Assembly (NCBI GenBank): GCA_965117015.1
Contig: OZ220747.1
Span: 3,224,001-3,288,000 of the forward strand
From: Aldehydirespirator sp965117015
GTDB lineage: Bacteria; Actinomycetota; Acidimicrobiia; Acidimicrobiales; Aldehydirespiratoraceae
Length of the DNA: 64,000 nucleotides
Direction: 5' to 3'
The notes below the pieces were generated by a model. That model was not told the DNA's origin, did not search any database, and saw only the letters and a program-made list of their open reading frames with translations. Numbering within the stretch: position 1 is the stretch's first letter; each line of letters begins with the position of its first letter. A program made the translations under genes and the position numbers. Shown in pieces: positions 17,368 through 25,259 of the stretch.

Positions 17368-17879
17368 CTCAGACTGCGTACCGGTGGAGAATCCTCGGCT
17401 TCGTGCGCTCCCCAGGGACTAGAGCATGCGAATCGGTGTCGCCTCGACCGTCGCAGCTGGACAGTCCACGTCGCATTGAGCCGATTACGGTCTCGTAGGT
17501 CATGACAACTGTGCCTGACGCCGACACCGGCCAAGACCCGATTGAGGAGCCCGTCACACTTGCCGAGCTAGACGCGAGCGTCGGCACCGGGCCCGATCTG
17601 CCCCAGGACGAAGTGGCGGTGCGCTACTACACCGACGAAGCGTTCCTGACGGCGATCCGGCTGCGCCGCAACAGCCGGAGCACCGACTAGCGCCCAGGCC
17701 GACGGTGCCGAGACATGATGTAACTGGGGCGTTCCTGCGCGACCACGAGAGTCTTAACCCTGCCGGCACGCAACAAACCCCTTGAAGACCCCAGGGACTC
17801 CGTCTTGTCGTACGGCGTCTCTAGGGTGCCCGTCCGTGAAATGGCGTTCATGTAGTTTGAGTGGCACGGGGTGGTGCCG
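17368..17879. other. intergenic junction between chromosome and accessory region
   Basis: Apart from one doubtful small reading frame (17502-17690), I see no gene. From about 17840 the sequence becomes similar to the upstream region of the second methyltransferase (25220-25259), including TTCATGTAGTTTGAG against TTCGTGTAATTTGAG, so the homologous block begins here. No tRNA or attachment-site copy was found. Confidence 0.5.
17502..17690 (+). CDS. small acidic hypothetical protein
   Basis: A possible 62-residue acidic protein ending in a basic IRLRRNSRSTD tail. There is no recognised domain and only a weak purine stretch (GTAGG) before the ATG. It follows the DUF2855 gene by 134 bp. It could be a chance frame in GC-rich DNA. 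Confidence 0.3.
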   Translation: MTTVPDADTGQDPIEEPVTLAELDASVGTGPDLPQDEVAVRYYTDEAFLTAIRLRRNSRSTD

Positions 17880-19622
17880 ATGACTCGGTACCGTCAGCCC
17901 AAGTTGATGGAGGCTGCCAGGGCGATGCCGACTTGGACCGTCGATCCGGACGGAGCGCACGGTGAGGTGTTCACTCGCCGTTGGGTCGTCGACTTGATCC
18001 TGGACCTAGCTGGCTACCGGGCCTCGGCTGACTTGGGGGCTTCGGTGATCGTGGAGCCTGCTTGCGGAGCCGGTGCCTTCTTGGTGCCGATCGTTGAGCG
18101 ACTGGTGGAGTCCTGTGCGACGCATGGCCGCTCGGTTGCCGATATGGGACCAGCCATCAGGGCCTTCGATCTGCTTGACCGCAACATCGACGCTGCGCGC
18201 GGATCTGTTGCCGCCCGGCTTGTCGAGCTTGGCCAGCCGGCCGATTTGGCCGAGGGCCTCAGCTCGGAGTGGGTCAGCCGAGGGGACTTCCTGCTGGGCG
18301 CGGGACTCGATGAGTCCCGGCAGGCCGACTTCGTGGTCGGCAACCCGCCCTACGTCAGGCTCGAAGACGTTCCGACCAAGGTCAGCGAGGCCTACCGGTC
18401 CGAGTGCGCAACCATGCGAGGCCGAGCCGACCTGTACGTCGGCTTCTTCGAGAAGGGCCTGTCGATGCTGGGACACGAGGGAAGACTGGCCTTCATCTGC
18501 GCCGACCGCTGGATGCACAACCAGTACGGCGAGCGACTGCGCGCTCTGGTCGCTTTCGAGTACGCGGTGGACACAGTCATGGTGATGCACGCCGTGGACG
18601 CATTCGAGTACACGGTGTCGGCCTATCCGGCGATTACCGTGCTTCGCAACGGATCCCAGGGGCCAGCCCGTGTCGTTGAGACCGCAGACGGCTTCGACGA
18701 AACCGATGCTGGCATCGTCGCCCAATGGCTTGCCGATAGCCAAGAACGCGCTCCCAGTGGAGGCCGTTTCGACGCCGGGATACTGCAGGGGTGGTTCACC
18801 GGTAGCAATCACTGGCCGACCGGGTCACCTAGCACGCTGGAGTTGATAGCGGACCTGGAGGAGCGTTTCGCTCCGTTGGAGGACTGGCGCACAGGTACCC
18901 GTGTCGGTATCGGCGTGGCCACCGGCTGCGATGATGTCTTCGTGGTCGAGGACGCTCCCGACGTGGAGCCCTGCCGCTTGCTGCCCATGCTGACCGCGCA
19001 TGACATCTCCCCGGGCACGCCGCGCTGGGGCGGACGGTTTCTCGTAAACCCCTGGGAGGACGGCCGCCTGGTAGATCTAGATAAGTACCCCGGCCTCGCT
19101 TCATACATGCGGCGCCACAGCACCAGGATCAAACAGCGGCACGTGGCACGCCGCCAGCCGGCTTCCTGGTACCGCACGATCGACCGAGTTGACCCCGAAC
19201 TTCAATCACGGCCGAAGCTGCTTCTCCCCGACCTCAAGTCGGCGGCTCACCCGGTGCTGGACACCGGAGGCTTCTATCCTCACCACAACCTCTACTACGT
19301 CGTGTCCGATAAGTGGGACCTCGAAGTACTGGGAGGACTGCTGTTTTCGGACATCGCCAACCTGTTCGTGGGCGCCTACTGCGTGAAGATGCGTGGACGC
19401 ACCTACCGATTCCAAGCCCAGTACCTGCGAAAGGTACGTGTCCCCGCACCCGACTCTATCGATGCGGTCACCGCCGCTGCCCTCGCCGAAGCATTCAGAC
19501 ATCGGGACCGACCTGCAGCCACCGCCGCAGCCAGCGAATTATACGGAATCAGCCCGAACGACCTCCTCGCCAAGTCATGGGCTGAATATAGCGATTCCCG
19601 ATCTAGTCCTTCAATACAATAG
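17880..19622 (+). CDS. XhoI/PaeR7I-type N6-adenine DNA methyltransferase, copy A (no cognate endonuclease)
   Basis: A 580-residue gamma-class adenine methyltransferase. SAM motif I is VEPACGAGAFL (about 59-69) and the catalytic motif IV is NPPYVRLEDV (about 155-164). The C-terminal target-recognition half includes HHNLYYVVSDKWDLEVLGG. It aligns without a gap with copy B (25260) up to about 19573. Beyond that it ends in an unrelated tail (KSWAEYSDSRSSPSIQ) whose last 20 bp overlap the convergent AIPR gene. The paired XhoI-like endonuclease found beside copy B is missing here. It probably methylates adenine in CTCGAG, inferred from copy B's partner. ATG 17880 is used; GTGs lie 6 and 9 bp upstream. 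Confidence 0.88.
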   Translation: MTRYRQPKLMEAARAMPTWTVDPDGAHGEVFTRRWVVDLILDLAGYRASADLGASVIVEPACGAGAFLVPIVERLVESCATHGRSVADMGPAIRAFDLLDRNIDAARGSVAARLVELGQPADLAEGLSSEWVSRGDFLLGAGLDESRQADFVVGNPPYVRLEDVPTKVSEAYRSECATMRGRADLYVGFFEKGLSMLGHEGRLAFICADRWMHNQYGERLRALVAFEYAVDTVMVMHAVDAFEYTVSAYPAITVLRNGSQGPARVVETADGFDETDAGIVAQWLADSQERAPSGGRFDAGILQGWFTGSNHWPTGSPSTLELIADLEERFAPLEDWRTGTRVGIGVATGCDDVFVVEDAPDVEPCRLLPMLTAHDISPGTPRWGGRFLVNPWEDGRLVDLDKYPGLASYMRRHSTRIKQRHVARRQPASWYRTIDRVDPELQSRPKLLLPDLKSAAHPVLDTGGFYPHHNLYYVVSDKWDLEVLGGLLFSDIANLFVGAYCVKMRGRTYRFQAQYLRKVRVPAPDSIDAVTAAALAEAFRHRDRPAATAAASELYGISPNDLLAKSWAEYSDSRSSPSIQ

Positions 19623-21285
19623 CGACTTCCCGGGCCTTAGCACCAAGCTCAAGCAATTCTTGCTCATTCTTGAAATCAACCTTAAAGTCATCGACCTCGC
19701 CGCTACGTTGTTTCTGATCGCGTCGCAACTCGAGTGTCTTGCGAGCTGCAACACAGGCCATCTGAGTAGCGGTCTCATACGCGTCCGAATCCGATGCAAA
19801 AGTCACTGCGAAGTTCACTAGATCCTCATGGCCAAGTATTGCGCGCAGAGCTTCAGCTGAAAGATACGTTCCCACGATAGACGTAAGTGCCCACGAGCGA
19901 CGATATGCATCAGGATAGGTATCCTTGTTCTCATCGATCATCTGTTTGAGCTTAACAGAGAGCAGCACTTGCTCCGCGTGAACTTGGTCGTTGAAGATAT
20001 CAGCATAGTTCGGTTCTTCAAAGAGTGATAGGCTCTTCACTGCCAACCAGGGTCGTCTGTTCATTGCAGCGCACAGGCACTTTGCTGCCTGATGATTGTG
20101 AATGATTGACTCGGTTCCCGTAAGACTCGCGTCCGGCCGTGTCTCATACACAAAATCGGAGAAGCGAGTCTCAAACTCCTGTTGTATACGTAGTTGGGGG
20201 CCGTCGAGCGCACGCAAGTTACGACTGTTTACGGCACTCTGCGTGTTGCTACGGATGGCGATATCACGAGCAAAAGGCGTATCGGGATCTAGCTCACATA
20301 CCTTAACGATAACGCGAAGAGCATCAGTTAGTGTATCACGATTATCAAAAAATGCAATCACAGATTGTGCTCCATTCACGACGGAAGGATCATTAATGAC
20401 GATCTCTTGCTCCGATATCTCAACGCTTCTGCAGATCATCGTAATTCCATTGTGAGACGCTAGGAATCGATCATGCTGCTCACGCTGAGTCGTCGCCCGA
20501 TCCAGTGCATTTCGCACCTTGTTCGTAGGGAGTTGTCGGCGCACGTTCAAGTTGAAGAGAGTGCGATCCTCTATCCCGGGCCAGTTGGCTATTTCACTCG
20601 CCCTTACAGCAGCGATCGCAACCCGATAGTCCTCAGCCCCTACAACCAGAACATCATCTCGCTGTATAGGGATGGTGATCCTGGCTGAAACGGGAGTTGG
20701 CGAATTGTAGGCCTCGATCGCTTGACCTAGCGCATCGATATCCCAGATCGTTACATAGTTCGGCGACGCTTCATTTGCTGCCGCTGCAACCTTCACGGCC
20801 TCCGGACCAGCAAATCCAGCTGTAATAAAATTCAGCTTAAACACGACAGTGTCCGCGTTGATCTTCTGCTCGAGTTCAAAGCGCTCGACAAGGCGTCGGA
20901 GTTCCGCTCGTTTCGGGGGCTCGACTAGTAGCCTAAGATGCGGTACATGCTGGAGGCGGTCGCCTCTGCCGATGAACTGTGAAACATCTCTGTCTCCGAC
21001 CATCGAAGGCTGCAAGGGGTACTTTGACTGAAACGCCGTTACGACGTAGCGGGGGCCCTCAATAGTCTCATGTGTTTCAAGCAAGAGGCCATCAAACCCG
21101 CCATCATCATCACTGTCACATATGAACTCAAGCGCATCTGCTTCATCATAACCTTTCACGACGCTTAGAAACCACAGTAGAAGACCTGCGCGCGACTTGC
21201 TTAACTCACCCGCCGCGGCGACCTCTACCTGTTTAGAAAGTTGACCATAGAGCCGGCGACGTTTTTGGTTCTTAGCGGTTGCCAT
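19603..21285 (-). CDS. AIPR-family abortive-infection protein, copy A
   Basis: A 560-residue protein matching the AIPR (abortive infection phage resistance) family, with the core LASHNGITMICRS, PSVVNGAQSVIAFFDN, IRSNTQSAVNSRNLRALD and YETRPDAS. The N-terminus carries a PD-(D/E)xK-like nuclease pattern with Q replacing E: D65 in GGFDGLLLE and Q86-x-K88 in FQSKY. Its base composition is clearly lower in GC than the neighbouring methyltransferase, a sign of separate transfer. It reads against methyltransferase A and overlaps its 3' end by 20 bp. A diverged relative (23214) sits beside methyltransferase B, so the pairing recurs. A nuclease-based defence role is inferred. Confidence 0.8.
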   Translation of the reverse strand: MATAKNQKRRRLYGQLSKQVEVAAAGELSKSRAGLLLWFLSVVKGYDEADALEFICDSDDDGGFDGLLLETHETIEGPRYVVTAFQSKYPLQPSMVGDRDVSQFIGRGDRLQHVPHLRLLVEPPKRAELRRLVERFELEQKINADTVVFKLNFITAGFAGPEAVKVAAAANEASPNYVTIWDIDALGQAIEAYNSPTPVSARITIPIQRDDVLVVGAEDYRVAIAAVRASEIANWPGIEDRTLFNLNVRRQLPTNKVRNALDRATTQREQHDRFLASHNGITMICRSVEISEQEIVINDPSVVNGAQSVIAFFDNRDTLTDALRVIVKVCELDPDTPFARDIAIRSNTQSAVNSRNLRALDGPQLRIQQEFETRFSDFVYETRPDASLTGTESIIHNHQAAKCLCAAMNRRPWLAVKSLSLFEEPNYADIFNDQVHAEQVLLSVKLKQMIDENKDTYPDAYRRSWALTSIVGTYLSAEALRAILGHEDLVNFAVTFASDSDAYETATQMACVAARKTLELRRDQKQRSGEVDDFKVDFKNEQELLELGAKAREVAIVLKD

Positions 21286-21377
21286 CTTTGCTCATTTTCC
21301 CTTCATGTTACGTTCACCAGAATCTCATTCCAATTGGTCTCCTACTGCAACTAAGTGCGGCTATTGGCCAGGTGGTG

Positions 21378-21836
21378 CTATGGATATAGGTAAACTATTG
21401 AAGACTTGACTGCGTCCAGATCATAGGTAAACCCCTGCCACCCTGCTCGCTTTGCCCTCGATGAGAGCTTCTTTCTTGGCTTGAACATCTCGACACTCTG
21501 TAAGTCTGCGGACAGATAGTATATCGCATACTTCCGACGATTATCGGTAACTAGCACTAAGAATAGTGGAAAATAGATACCAGCATCCATGCGCTCTTTT
21601 TGTGGCAACCAAGCTGCACCTAGTACCCTCTTAGGAAGGACCATGACATCCTTTACGGTGCTTGTCTTTACTTGAGCAAGAAACCCACAGAAGTCACAAA
21701 TGATATCCGCGCATCTAAAGTTTGTCCTAAGGAGGCGCAGTGTGCGCTCTCTCTTGCAGGACGGACAAGCCTGGATCTTCGTAACCACGAGTTTTTCGCC
21801 GAACTTTCCAAGCTTCTGACGTGACGTATCTGCCAT
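21378..21836 (-). CDS. DpnI/Dam-replacing-like restriction nuclease (single domain)
   Basis: A 152-residue protein resembling the catalytic domain of DpnI and Dam-replacing proteins. Two CxxC knuckles (C24/C27 and C47/C50) could bind zinc. The active-site pattern is D44 (RCADIICDFCG) followed by Q55-x-K57 (AQVKTST), again Q in place of E. The C-terminal block KKLSSRAKRAGWQGF closely matches DpnI's RxPLSxNARRAGWIG. The winged-helix methyl-reader of DpnI is absent, so target choice is unclear. The ATG at 21836 begins the conserved region. It lies 92 bp upstream of AIPR A on the same strand in the same low-GC block, so the two may be one unit. Confidence 0.7.
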   Translation of the reverse strand: MADTSRQKLGKFGEKLVVTKIQACPSCKRERTLRLLRTNFRCADIICDFCGFLAQVKTSTVKDVMVLPKRVLGAAWLPQKERMDAGIYFPLFLVLVTDNRRKYAIYYLSADLQSVEMFKPRKKLSSRAKRAGWQGFTYDLDAVKSSIVYLYP

Positions 21837-22249
21837 CAAGACTTGTCCTTCTGTCTTATGTCCCTCATCTTGTTTGCTTGTTTGGCTAAAGGAGGATGAT
21901 CGCCTTGTCCTGCATGCCCCTAACCTACTCGCTGGTCTGCGGCTACTGCGCGATTCCGGCACAGACATGGCGGCAGTCCGACAAGAACCCCGATGGCTCA
22001 GGCGGACTCACTTGTTGTAGTCGCTCATGTGCGGTGTTGTCGTGCCCGCTGAATCCGGCAACCCGGCCGAGTGCCGGGCCCGTCGGCTGCTATGTCGCCT
22101 TAGTTCACTGGGCCGCCCTACTTGGCGGGACCAATGAGCGATCCAGACCGATGACCCCAAAGGAGGAGGGTGAGTACCGCACGACCGATAGCCAGTGCCA
22201 CAGGGGCCTGTCCAGTGCCGAGGCAGACGACGTTTCCGGTAGCTGCGTT
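21837..22249. other. non-coding stretch before the left attachment repeat
   Basis: GC rises again compared with the AIPR block. Short frames here show no domain or good ribosome site. I see no RNA gene, and no repeat apart from the one starting near 22250. Confidence 0.4.
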
Positions 22250-22339
22250 ACAGGTGGGGCCCAGATCAAAAGTGTATCCTGACCTGGATCTTGTCTGTCG
22301 GGCTGGGGAGATTTGAACTCCCGACCTTCGGTCCCCCAG
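22250..22339. repeat. left attachment-site repeat with displaced tRNA-Pro 3' half
   Basis: Bases 22295-22339 are identical over 45 bp to 44875-44919, which is the 3' half of the intact tRNA-Pro gene from the anticodon loop to just past the discriminator. Imperfect similarity continues left to about 22250 (CCCAGATCA, then TGTAT/ACTCTGACCT). Sequence identity stops exactly after the anticodon-loop run CCCCCAG, so this is a displaced tRNA 3' fragment, as left by an integrative element. Confidence 0.85.
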
Positions 22340-22457
22340 TTGTGTAAAGGCCGATCCAGCCAATACCAACGAGTACCAAAATGCCCATCTGACATAGGGT
22401 TTTACAAGATCGGCATCACAAGCCGTACTAGCGGATAATCCTCCATAGCGGTTCGTC

Positions 22458-22481
22458 CGTTAGAAGATTCGTTAGAAGATT
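22458..22481. repeat. tandem 12-bp repeats near the left element end
   Basis: CGTTAGAAGATT occurs twice head to tail and is flanked by CGTCCG (22454-22459) and CGGACG (22482-22487). A closely similar pair lies at 44786-44809 near the other end. Candidate arm-type integrase or excisionase sites. Confidence 0.55.
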
Positions 22482-22549
22482 CGGACGTCACCCGGCCGAG
22501 AACCTCGCACGCGATGGCCAGCACACCGTCGAGGGCGAGATGGTTCAAT

Positions 22550-22777
22550 TCAACCGTCCGCGAGCATTCTCAGAAGCTCCTCGTGGCGCCGAAGGCTGCG
22601 CTTCAGCATCGTCTGGAACTCCGGGTCGCGGCGTCGACGCTCCACATGCGCTACCAAGGCATCCCTAATGACGGCGCTCACGGTCGTGTCCTCAACCCTC
22701 GCGATCGTGCGCACCTTCTCCGCGAGGACCTCATCAATGCGCAACGTCATGCTCTTGGTGTCTCCCTCCGGTGCCAT
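22550..22777 (-). CDS. ribbon-helix-helix DNA-binding protein (antitoxin-like)
   Basis: A 75-residue protein with a ribbon-helix-helix pattern: strand SMTLRIDEVLAEKVRTIAR, then TVSAVIRDALVAHVERRR. Such proteins bind operators as dimers and are often antitoxins or element copy/transfer regulators. No toxin gene is adjacent on either side, so it may be a stand-alone regulator of the element or an orphan antitoxin. The C-terminal part is basic and helical. A GGAG stretch precedes the ATG. Confidence 0.65.
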   Translation of the reverse strand: MAPEGDTKSMTLRIDEVLAEKVRTIARVEDTTVSAVIRDALVAHVERRRRDPEFQTMLKRSLRRHEELLRMLADG

Positions 22778-23213
22778 CTGCTTCTCCTCGGTGGATGTCC
22801 TGTATCACTAGCAACACCATCTGGTAGCACGATGGCAAGATATCACGATACCTAACCTCGGCCGGAGTGGTTCAGGTATCAAGGAAGGCAGGGGCGACCT
22901 GCGGCACGATTCACCGGGTGGCAGATCGCCTAGGCCACCCGACGTCCTCTCATAAGTGAAGCGATACCGGTTGCGGACCTTCCATTCGGGATCCGCGAAG
23001 CCACAACCGCCTCAGACAGGCCTAGCAAGCCGACGACACGAGACCGTTGCCTCTCTCGGCGCCGTACCGCAGCCCATCTTGAGTTCTCTGCAAGGTTCAA
23101 GAGGCACGGCCGGTGTAGACCCATCAATCTGGTAGCATCATCTCTCGACATAATTTCTCCCAAGTCACGCGTCCACAAGGCGTTTGGCTCATAGCAGCAA
23201 GCAGAGAGCAACT
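22778..23213. other. non-coding stretch upstream of AIPR B
   Basis: The sequence TCTGGTAGCA occurs twice (about 22829 and 23129) with partly similar flanks (ATCTGGTAGCA). AT-rich TATCAC/GATATCACGATA motifs near 22800-22850 could be the autoregulatory site of the RHH gene. No convincing gene is visible. Confidence 0.35.
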
Positions 23214-24932
23214 ATGACCACAAATCGCGACTATTACCAGGCCATTACCGATCAGGCAAGAGGCGCAGAAGCCGGCGGACTCGCCAAAGAGAATGCTGTT
23301 CTCTTGCTGTGGTTTCTACGGAACATCGTCGGCATCGATGAACTCACTGCCTACGACCATGTGTGCGACGGTGACAATGACAAGGGAATCGATGGGCTCT
23401 TTCTCGAAAGGGCTTCTGGTGATGACAGCCAAGATACCATAGTCATCTATCAGTCCAAGTTCACCCGATCCGCCGATGCAAAGGTTGGACCGACTGATAT
23501 CGACCGTCTAGCTGGTGCGGCCAGCTATTTCCATGATCAATCTACGCTACTCGATTTGTTTAACTCGGGTTTAGAGCCGTCCTTGCTCCAGCTACTGCGG
23601 ACCCTGAATCTCGAACGTGTAGTTGCTCGTGATGAGCCTGATGTGCGCCGACGCTTAGTGATTGTCACTACCGGCACATTGAATGGCGACGCAAAGAAGA
23701 AGGTCCAAGCGCTCCGGGCAGCGCACGGCAACGACTATATCGATGTCTGGGACGTGCGTAGTTTGGGAAAGATTGCAGAATCTGTACGATCCCCCGAGCG
23801 ACTTAACCGGACGATCGAGGTCACTGCAGATCCGGGAGTACTCATCGTCGAGCAAGATCCGCCCGACGGAGAGGCTAACGACAAGCCTCAACGTGTGACA
23901 GTGTTGCCCGTAAAGGCAACGGAGATAGCGTCATGGCCAGGGATCGATGATAGGCAACTGTTTGCACTGAATGTTAGGCATGAGTTGAGATCCAACCGCG
24001 TGAGGAAGGCACTTGATCAGGCCATAGCGCGTCGCGAGGAGCAGCAAGACTTCTTGTTTTATCATAATGGGCTAACGATCATCTGTGATGCCTTCGAGCT
24101 GGAGGATAACCAACTCTTGATCAGTCGGCCGTCCGTCGTGAACGGCGCTCAGTCTGTTCTCGCATTCTGTCGCGCAGCAGAAATCGGAAATCTAACCGAG
24201 GATTTGCGAGTGTTTGTAAAGGTCGTTGAGGTCTCAGGCCGGCCGGTACTCGAAAAGGAGGTAGCGCGCAGGTCCAACACACAGACTGGAGTCAGCCCTC
24301 GGAACCTGATGGCGAATCACGGCGTTCAACTGAGGATACAACGAGAGTTCGAAGATCTGTATCCATCCGTATACTATGAAACAAGGCCTGACACTCAACC
24401 TGTAGCAGCAAGTCGCGTAATCTCAAACGACGCGGCAGCGCAATTGATTTGCGGTATCTTCAACGCTTGGCCGTGGCTAGCTGTCAAGAGAACAGCACTT
24501 TTTGAGCCCGAGAATCACCCACATATCTTCTCTGAACGCATCCATGCTCACCATATCCTCTTTGCGGATCGAATTAAGGACGCTGTACAACATCAGAAGG
24601 AGCACTTCCCAACGAGATACCGAAAGAGTTGGCTGCTAACGCGCCTCGTGGCTTGTTACTTGGTGGGTCAGATTATCGAGCGCTTCGAGATCGTACCTGA
24701 CCTCTATGCCGCGTCAGCGGAGAAACTGGACGACTCGCAGTTGATCGACAGCTTGGAGGACTATGCTTATGTGGTCGCAGCCGCACTGCACGAGCATCAC
24801 GATCTTCACGACGGTCACGATGACTTCAAGAGGGACTTCAAGAACGAAGGAAAGCTGAGAGACTTGAGCGCAAGTGCATGCCGTGCTTACCGTCTCTCAA
24901 CCAAGTTTGGAGCCCGTGATCGCGATTCGTGA
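23214..24932 (+). CDS. AIPR-family abortive-infection protein, copy B
   Basis: A 572-residue relative of the protein at 19603. The same landmarks appear in the same order: LLLWFLRN, a Q-type nuclease pattern (D60 in KGIDGLFLE; Q80-x-K82 in YQSKF), IASWPGIDDRQLFALNVR, FYHNGLTIICD, PSVVNGAQSVLAF, RRSNTQTGVSPRNLMA and YETRPDTQ. The proteins are diverged, unlike the near-identical methyltransferases beside them. ATG 23214 is chosen; a TTG 30 bp upstream is less likely. It lies 327 bp upstream of methyltransferase B on the same strand. Role inferred: a nuclease arm of a defence module, possibly guarding against loss of methylation. Confidence 0.8.
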   Translation: MTTNRDYYQAITDQARGAEAGGLAKENAVLLLWFLRNIVGIDELTAYDHVCDGDNDKGIDGLFLERASGDDSQDTIVIYQSKFTRSADAKVGPTDIDRLAGAASYFHDQSTLLDLFNSGLEPSLLQLLRTLNLERVVARDEPDVRRRLVIVTTGTLNGDAKKKVQALRAAHGNDYIDVWDVRSLGKIAESVRSPERLNRTIEVTADPGVLIVEQDPPDGEANDKPQRVTVLPVKATEIASWPGIDDRQLFALNVRHELRSNRVRKALDQAIARREEQQDFLFYHNGLTIICDAFELEDNQLLISRPSVVNGAQSVLAFCRAAEIGNLTEDLRVFVKVVEVSGRPVLEKEVARRSNTQTGVSPRNLMANHGVQLRIQREFEDLYPSVYYETRPDTQPVAASRVISNDAAAQLICGIFNAWPWLAVKRTALFEPENHPHIFSERIHAHHILFADRIKDAVQHQKEHFPTRYRKSWLLTRLVACYLVGQIIERFEIVPDLYAASAEKLDDSQLIDSLEDYAYVVAAALHEHHDLHDGHDDFKRDFKNEGKLRDLSASACRAYRLSTKFGARDRDS

Positions 24933-25259
24933 TCATTGACAAGTCACAACCCCCTCCCTAGGGATTGCCGAGTCGTGCTAGCGGCCCAATCGTCACGGAT
25001 TCTCTAGGCTACGTTCGTCGTTTCAGTCGGGTGTCGCATCACGGCGTTTACGTGGCTACCGACCTCATCTACGCAGGATGGTGCTCCACACGCTTTCGAT
25101 GGGGTGAGGATTCGAGGAGCGTCCTACGCGAATCCCGCTGGCTTCGCGATGCTGTCTCTAGCCTCGACGGCCGCCGGCACCTACCTGTCGTAGTGCCTTC
25201 TTAGTATGCCCCGCCGTGGAAAGTCCTTCGTGTAATTTGAGAATCCCGAGGCTGTGCCG
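24933..25259. other. upstream region of methyltransferase B
   Basis: No gene is supported. The last 40 bp resemble the upstream sequence of methyltransferase A. No controller (C) protein gene or C-box was recognised. Confidence 0.4.

Noticed and set aside
21896..22282. 128-residue rightward frame ending at the left attachment repeat
   Set aside because: Composition and lack of motifs suggest chance, and its end overlaps the attachment-site similarity.
22295..22370. A second tRNA-Pro gene
   Set aside because: Only the 3' half matches. The 5' half cannot form acceptor or D stems, so it is a fragment.
22930..23211. 93-residue leftward open frame upstream of AIPR B
   Set aside because: No domain, no ribosome site, and it runs across the AIPR B start region. 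Left as non-coding.
24965..25204. 79-residue frame between AIPR B and methyltransferase B
   Set aside because: No motif or ribosome site. It might have been a controller protein, but it lacks a helix-turn-helix pattern.
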